Assembly (NCBI GenBank): GCA_029990175.1
Contig: JARKIP010000023.1
Location: 27,919,501 to 27,983,500 of the forward strand
Direction of reading: 5' to 3'
Origin: Petunia secreta
Taxonomy: Eukaryota; Streptophyta; Magnoliopsida; Solanales; Solanaceae
DNA: 64,000 nt
In this document: piece by piece, positions 58,974-64,000 of the stretch
Layout of the letters: each line of letters opens with the position of its first letter
Position numbering within the stretch: position 1 is the first letter of the stretch
Notes under the pieces: model-generated
Told to the model about the DNA's origin: nothing
What the model saw: the letters and a program-made list of their open reading frames with translations, nothing else
The model's database searches: none
Position numbers and translations under genes: made by a program

Positions 58974-59910
58974 TGTTATAATCTATGCACCTCCTGAAGA
59001 CAGTAGAAGGGGGGTTGAATAGTGTCTACTGATTTTCGTCACGAGAACCTGGTTCTTCTAACATGGAACCTAGTTCTTATCTTATCTTTTATGCTGTCTT
59101 GAACACCATAACTCACAATGCCACACACACACAAGGAACACAAGGATTTTACGTGGAAAACTCCTTGCTCAAGGGAGAAAAACCACGTCCCACACTCAGG
59201 GATTTTAGAACTGAATCCACTAATACAAGAGCAACGTTTCTGATTACAAACTTTGTAACCAAGGGGCTACACCCTAGACCCTAATCACTACTCAAAGCTA
59301 AACTCTAGCATTTCAGTAATTACACAAAAGTTCACCTAATACATACGCTTCTGAATAAGCCAATAGGTAAAACTATGAATGCTTGAATTAAAGACAACTT
59401 GCAACTTGACGAACCTAGATAGAATACACTGCATGCACTCAAGTTGTCTTCTCCAGTTTACTCACGTAGAAAGATGCTAGATCGCCTTTATATGCTCTCA
59501 ACTCTCTGTTTGTGAATAACTGATTATTGGCTGTCTCCACTACTTGCATTTATATGGGTCTTGAAACCCTAGTTGAGTTCTACAAGGAATCCTTTTAATT
59601 ATGGCAAGTCAGGGTTCCTAGTAACTCTTTTCCTTGTTGAAGTCCAGCTCCTTTTCACACTTCGAAGACACAGCCTGGACACCGCCTCTTTTAGTCTGAC
59701 TAGTATGCATATTCATACAAAGCCTGGACACCGCCTCTTTTGGTCTGACTAGGATGCATATTCATTCACGCGCTACTACTCCTAGTTCTGCAGTGATTTG
59801 CAACCCATAATCCTTTTCGATCAAGCGTGCCCTTCATTCCAAGGACTAAGTTCTTAGTGGGAACCTCTGAGTCCTTCTTGTTTGTCATACTTCAAAACCA
59901 GCTCTCAACA
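58974..59910 (-). repeat. Element B, 5' LTR
   Basis: A 937-bp direct repeat of 49211-50163, adjacent to the primer-binding site. It is followed by the target duplication CATTA. Confidence 0.92.
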
Positions 59911-59915
59911 CATTA

Positions 59916-60478
59916 TCTGCCATCAGTGCCAATGGAGAGTCGTCTTCTGGTTCTTCTTCTTCTTCATCACTTTCGCTTTCAGAAGGTCCCTATGTTGGAC
60001 AATGTTTAATAACATGGTCTCTTTGGCCACACCTGAAGCATCTTGAGTGATTCAGATTCTTCATAGTGATATTCTTGATAGGAATGACCTCGATTGAACT
60101 CTCTTCTAACTATGTGGTTTCTTCATTGTATAACCTGTCTAGCCTGTCCCAGATTTCCTTTGCAGTTGAGCACTTGGGAATACGTAAACCTACATTAAGC
60201 CCTAGTCCATACTGAAGAATCTTCATGGCTTCAGCATTCATCTAAAGTAGTTTGAAGTCCTTTTCATTTAGCTCTTCTACAGGCTTTTGGACTTTGTTCC
60301 CTGATGTATCAATCTTTGTGGGAATCAAGGGACTATTCTGTGTAATCCTCCATAGCTGATAATTTTCTGCCTGTAGAAAGGTTTCCATCCTAAACTTCCA
60401 GAATTTGTAGTGTTGACCGTTGAACTGCGGAGGCTTGCTGATAGAGTGTCCTTCAGGCATGAATGGTGGTGCACTCAT
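59916..60478 (-). pseudogene. Element A gag, N-terminal half
   Basis: Gag of element A starts at 60478 with MSAPPFMPEGHSISKPPQF and shows FNGQHYKFWKFRMETFLQAE. A TAG lies at 60242 and another stop near 60115. The zinc knuckle CFRCGQRDHVIKHC and an acidic EEEEEPEDDSPL stretch come just before the element B insertion. The C-terminal half lies at 48365-49205. Confidence 0.85.
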
Positions 60479-60523
60479 TGTTCAGATCCTTCTCAAGATG
60501 TTAATCTTTCTTCGAGAGAACCC

Positions 60524-60535
60524 ACTCTGATACCA
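60524..60535 (-). other. Primer-binding site of element A (tRNA-iMet type)
   Basis: The minus strand reads TGGTATCAGAGT two bases inside the 5' LTR. Confidence 0.85.
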
Positions 60536-60537
60536 CT

Positions 60538-61485
60538 TGTTGCACTTGGTGCACCTTTGTAAGACACTAGAAGGAGGGGTGTGAATAGTGTCCTTACCCG
60601 ATTTTCAAACCTAAAACTTGCTTTTAACTTTCTGCGCCTAACTCACAAAGAACCAGGTTCCTTGCAAGTTTAACCTATCTCTGAAACTAAACAAATTGCG
60701 GAAAGTAAAGAGCACAGAGATTTTTATGTGGAAAAATCCTTGCTCAAGGGATAAAAAACCACGACCCAAACTCTTGGGATTTCAACTCTGCCACTAAAGG
60801 AAAACCTGAGCAAGTTTTAGACTACAACGTTATGTAATCAAGGAACTAGAACCCCCTAGTACCTAGAACCTTCGAAGCCACACGTTAGCTGGTAAGGTTA
60901 CCTCTACTTAACCTCAAAAAGTAATCTCTACTTTATGCTTCTAAACAAGCGAATAGCTTACCACTCAATAGCCTATAACAAAGAAACTAAAACAACAGAC
61001 TTAACTATGAAACTGCTCCTTCAGAAGGTTCTGCTGCTCAGCCTTTGTTCACGCAAAGCTTCTCACGATCCGATTGTACTTGATATGCTCTGTTGAGATG
61101 TCCTTTGTGCGTTACGATTCTGGTCAAATTAACTTGTATATATAGGAGCTAGACTTAGCCGGATCCAACTAAGTTTAGGAATCCTTTTCCTCTTTGAAAT
61201 CAGTTTAAATAAGGTTACCCATATTTCCTTATTTAAAACCTAAGTTAATTTGCCTTATGTTCCAATCCATTGTCATTTAGGAACCGCGTCCTTCTCAACA
61301 CCGTCTCTAGCTTCTTCTACTTCCTCTAGGATTGGAACTTTGACTCCAGCCGTTCTCTTCTTTCCTTTTTCAACTCCGACTTGATCATCTCGTTGAACAG
61401 CTGGTCTTCTCCATTCAACTGTGAACCTTTTCATGGTCTACTTAGCACCAGGTCCTTTGTCATCTTCAAAACTCATCCTTCAACA
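60538..61485 (-). repeat. Element A, 5' LTR
   Basis: A 948-bp direct repeat of 41338-42291. It is followed by the target duplication GATGG at 61486-61490. Confidence 0.92.
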
Positions 61486-62130
61486 GATGGAGTTCTGAAT
61501 ATATTATTTAATGGAGTATAGTGTTGGTTTTGACATTACAGTCTATATAACTGGAGAAACTGAGATCATGCAAAATTTTCAATTGGATGGATGAAAATGA
61601 TCAATTCTAGATCCATAGTTCTTTCAAGATTATTGAAGAAATTGAGAGAGATTAAAGGCAACTTAAGATACTTTTGAAATTTATGAAAAAAAGAATTGGG
61701 CAGAACAAACGAGAATGATTACCCTACCGATTATCTTAATAAAGTAAGAAGTTGATATTGAGCATACTGGTCATTTGATTGTGTTCTAAGTATAAAATTA
61801 AGTTGAAATTCTATAACTTGGCCAGTTTAAGTGTGCCATAATTGTTTGGCCCAATTAGGGAAGTCTTGTTACTTTATGTTTAATATTAGGTTTCACGGGG
61901 GGTTCCTCTTGTGGAAAAAACATCATTGGAGCTAAACATTATTTAACTTAATCCGTGGTTGTAGGTTTGGTATAACTCTAATGTGACTATTAGAGTTGAG
62001 GTGAGCATATATGTTGTATATGTAATATATAAATAAAGTCTTAATACTGTTGGGAGTAAATTATATCAAATGAGTTCTAACTAGACTATATATATAACCG
62101 AGGGAGTAAGGGTTTTCTTCTTAACTAGAT
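61486..62130. other. Intergenic DNA right of element A
   Basis: AT-rich sequence that continued 41190-41337 before element A inserted. No gene or repeat end is recognised. Confidence 0.45.
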
Positions 62131-62191
62131 TTATAACGAAATGAACTACCTCCGCTAAAAAATAATGCAAAACAAAGATAACTTTGAAATG
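62131..62191. repeat. 61-bp direct repeat, second copy
   Basis: It matches 10648-10708 with one mismatch (C versus T at the seventh base). It runs directly into the start of repeat copy 3. Confidence 0.9.
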
Positions 62192-63577
62192 AAACGACCT
62201 TACGTAGTCGTTTCAAAAGATAGGACTCTGATTGGCGTGTCGATAATTTTAAAAACTTTGTACTGTCTATTAGGATATGTCTGTAAAATTTGAGCTAAAT
62301 CAGACCTAGTTTGGTACGTATCGGAAGAAGATACCAGTTTTTATTGTCGATAAATATTAAAAAGAGATTTTCGAGCTCGATTTTGGCGAATGAACTTCAA
62401 TTCGAAATCCGAAAGCGCCTTTAGGTTCGTATGATTATTTGTGACTTTTGTGAACTTTCAAAAGTGAATTGCGAAGTTGTTCGGCTAGTTTCCGCTAAAA
62501 TACCGAAAATTAAATAATTTGACCTTTTTCCATTTAATTTTCATATTGAGTTTCGAGAGTTCGATTTGAGATCCGCCTTAGCGAATGTGTTACGTATATT
62601 TCCTATAACTTGCTTGAGAAATTTGGGATCATTTCGAATTTCGTAGGGTTCCGTTTTAATTTTTGTCACGAAAAGAAAAGGAAATAGAAGAAATGAAACA
62701 AAAAGGAAAAGAATAAAGAGAAAGGTGGTGACTATAGCCCTTAGCTTAAAAGGGTAAGTCGGTACAGAAATAGAAACAAGGAGTAACAGAGGCAACACTG
62801 AGAAGAGAAGATACCAGAAAATGAGAAAAGAGCCGGAGAAAGATAGAAATTTCACCCTGAAACATTCGGGTAATGATCTTAATGCATTATTTTAGTTTAT
62901 TACGTGTGTTTGAATGACGGTACAATTGGGATATAGACATCGTTTTAATAAGTTCAATTGCTAGTCTAATGGTCAATTGTACCCCGGTGATGAAATTGAT
63001 TATATATTCGTACTCAGTGAGTTATGGACAACATATAAATGTAATTTATTTAGGGTTTGATTATGTGACCTTAAATACTGTACATAGGCCTGACCTGCGT
63101 ATTGCGTATGCGAATAGGGTATCGGGTTCCTAACTGGATTGCCTAAGACGTAAGGAATGAAGCCTCTAGCCTTATGTGATATATTTTTCTGCTTATTGAA
63201 CACAGTGGGATCGTGTGGCAATGAATCCAAAGAATAAAGCAGTTTTTGAGTAGCTGTGCTACCTTGGTAACAAGGTAAATGTTTATATCCATTTCTTTGG
63301 AGGCCCTTGGCCTTGTGGATATTCTACCACGTGTTCCTTACGTGTGTAGCTGCCGATAGGCGTGCTCATTACGCCTTAGCTTTGAATTTACATTGTATAT
63401 TATATGTTATGCCTTATTGTTGGTATCGCATTGAGAATATGAGCATTGCACTCTGGTTTTGAGCATTGCATATACTTCCCGGTAATCGATGAGAGTCCCG
63501 CACCAGTGAAGGGTCATTATTGAATATACTTCCCGGTTGGGGATGAGAGTCCCGCACCGGTGAAGGGTCATTATTAG
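62190..63577 (+). repeat. Unclassified 2.5-kb repeat family, copy 3, left piece
   Basis: It begins TGAAACGACCTTACG and aligns with the left part of copy 2. Shared blocks include ATTAGGATATGTCTGTAAAA, TTTCACCCTGAAACAT, ACGTGTTCCTTACGTGTGTA and CCGGTGAAG. Near the right end a 50-bp CTTCCCGGT...GGTCATTATT unit is repeated twice. It is cut at 63577 by a Tekay LTR, just before the tandem array would begin. Confidence 0.8.
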
Positions 63578-64000
63578 TGTTACACCTCGTATGCCTAAAG
63601 TGATGTATATCATTCTAATGACTTGTTAAGAATTATTTAAGTGAGTTTAAAGTCATAATATAATCATATAGGATGTTTATATGTTGAATATAAAGTTTGG
63701 GAAAAATCGGATTTAAGTTGCGGAAAAACCGACTAAGGAATTGCCTTGTAACGACGTTATTTCAGCAATTAATTCTGTGTGTTATATGAGGTCTTTTAGG
63801 GACATATCATATACCAAATTTAAGGTCTTGGAGTTTAGTTTCCATAAGTTTTGACGGTTTGTTCATAAAATGTCTGGATAAAAAGATATGAGCGTCAGAA
63901 GTCAGGTCAGAAAAAGGGACATAAGCGCAAAAGAGGACTAAAACCGAAATGTTTTAAGTATAAAAGGAAAATTCGCCTCCATCTCGTCATTTACAGAAAT
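63578..64000 (+). mobile_element. Tekay-type LTR, 5' part, running off the window
   Basis: It starts TGTTACACCTCGTATG and aligns with the minus strand of the first Tekay LTR (from 3008 down). Shared blocks include GTTTATATGTTGAATATAAA, AGTTGCGGAAAAACCGACTA and GACATATCATATACCAAAT. Divergence is clearly larger than between the two LTRs of the first element, so it is another family member, in plus orientation. Confidence 0.85.

Larger units (their letters stand above)
49211..59910 (-). mobile_element. Ty1/copia Sirevirus-like element B, nested in element A gag
   Basis: LTRs at 49211-50163 and 58974-59910 both start TGTTATAATCTATGCACCT and end CAGCTCTCAACA. CATTA is duplicated at 49206-49210 and 59911-59915. 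The minus strand reads gag, protease, integrase, RT, RNase H and a third ORF, as in element A but from a different family. LTR identity is about 96% by eye, with a deletion of about 15 bp in the right LTR. Gag contains an extra, second gag-like domain. Several stops and one integrase frameshift disable it. Confidence 0.93.
41338..61485 (-). mobile_element. Ty1/copia Sirevirus-like element A, split by element B
   Basis: LTRs at 41338-42291 and 60538-61485 both begin TGTTGCACTT and end CATCCTTCAACA, and GATGG flanks both (41333-41337 and 61486-61490). On the minus strand gag, protease, integrase, RT and RNase H lie in copia order, followed by a long third ORF. That layout fits the Sirevirus (SIRE/Maximus) lineage. 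Element B (49211-59910) sits inside gag. Without B the element is 9.4 kb. Its LTRs are about 97% identical by eye. Stops, frameshifts and an altered protease show it is defective. Confidence 0.92.

Noticed and set aside
10648..62191. The 61-bp repeat as a target-site duplication of a single insertion
   Set aside because: Target duplications of LTR elements are 4-6 bp, and the two copies are 51 kb apart. A segmental or pre-existing tandem repeat is a better explanation.

Overview
The window is a nuclear segment of a plant genome. It holds two spliced host genes in a landscape dominated by nested LTR retrotransposons. The repeat families and the sequences of the two host genes suggest a nightshade (Solanaceae), but that is family-level recognition from memory, not a database result.

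Host genes, both on the plus strand. (1) A three-exon cis-prenyltransferase gene (11602-13272), of the short-chain plastid type that makes neryl-diphosphate-like products. Its last conserved residues are replaced through a 2-bp frameshift. (2) A ten-exon 1-deoxy-D-xylulose-5-phosphate synthase gene (29999-34019, 712 aa, apparently intact). It looks like the type-2 DXS clade, with a Stowaway MITE in intron 3 and a GC-AG intron 7. DXS feeds the plastid MEP pathway whose C5 products a plastid cis-prenyltransferase would use, so their proximity is the most interesting host-biology signal here.

Layout. 1-10632: an unclassified 2.5-kb repeat with internal tandem repeats (copy 1), split by a very young Ty3/gypsy Tekay-type chromovirus (226-9782, minus strand, 2783-bp LTRs, TSD CCCGC). 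Its coding region is broken and lacks protease. 10648-13272: upstream region and cis-prenyltransferase gene. 15181-15470: RNase H remnant. 15553-26943: a Tat-lineage Ty3/gypsy element (minus strand) with two RNase H domains, an intron-containing antisense gene with its own TATA box, and a tRNA-like sequence. 26944-29998: AT-rich intergenic DNA with small repeats. 29999-34019: DXS. 35515-36885: 5'-truncated RTE-type LINE. 38661-41189: second copy of the unclassified repeat. 41338-61485: Sirevirus-like Ty1/copia element A (TSD GATGG), whose gag is interrupted by a second Sirevirus-like element B (49211-59910, TSD CATTA). Both carry an extra third ORF, and B has a duplicated gag domain. 62190-63577: left part of a third copy of the unclassified repeat, broken by the start of another Tekay LTR that runs off the window.

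None of the retroelements looks autonomous: all have stops, frameshifts or lost domains. A 61-bp repeat and a matching TGAAA at the right end of repeat copy 1 and the left end of copy 3 suggest that the window may be one unit of a larger tandem duplication. If so, a further cis-prenyltransferase copy might lie beyond the right edge.
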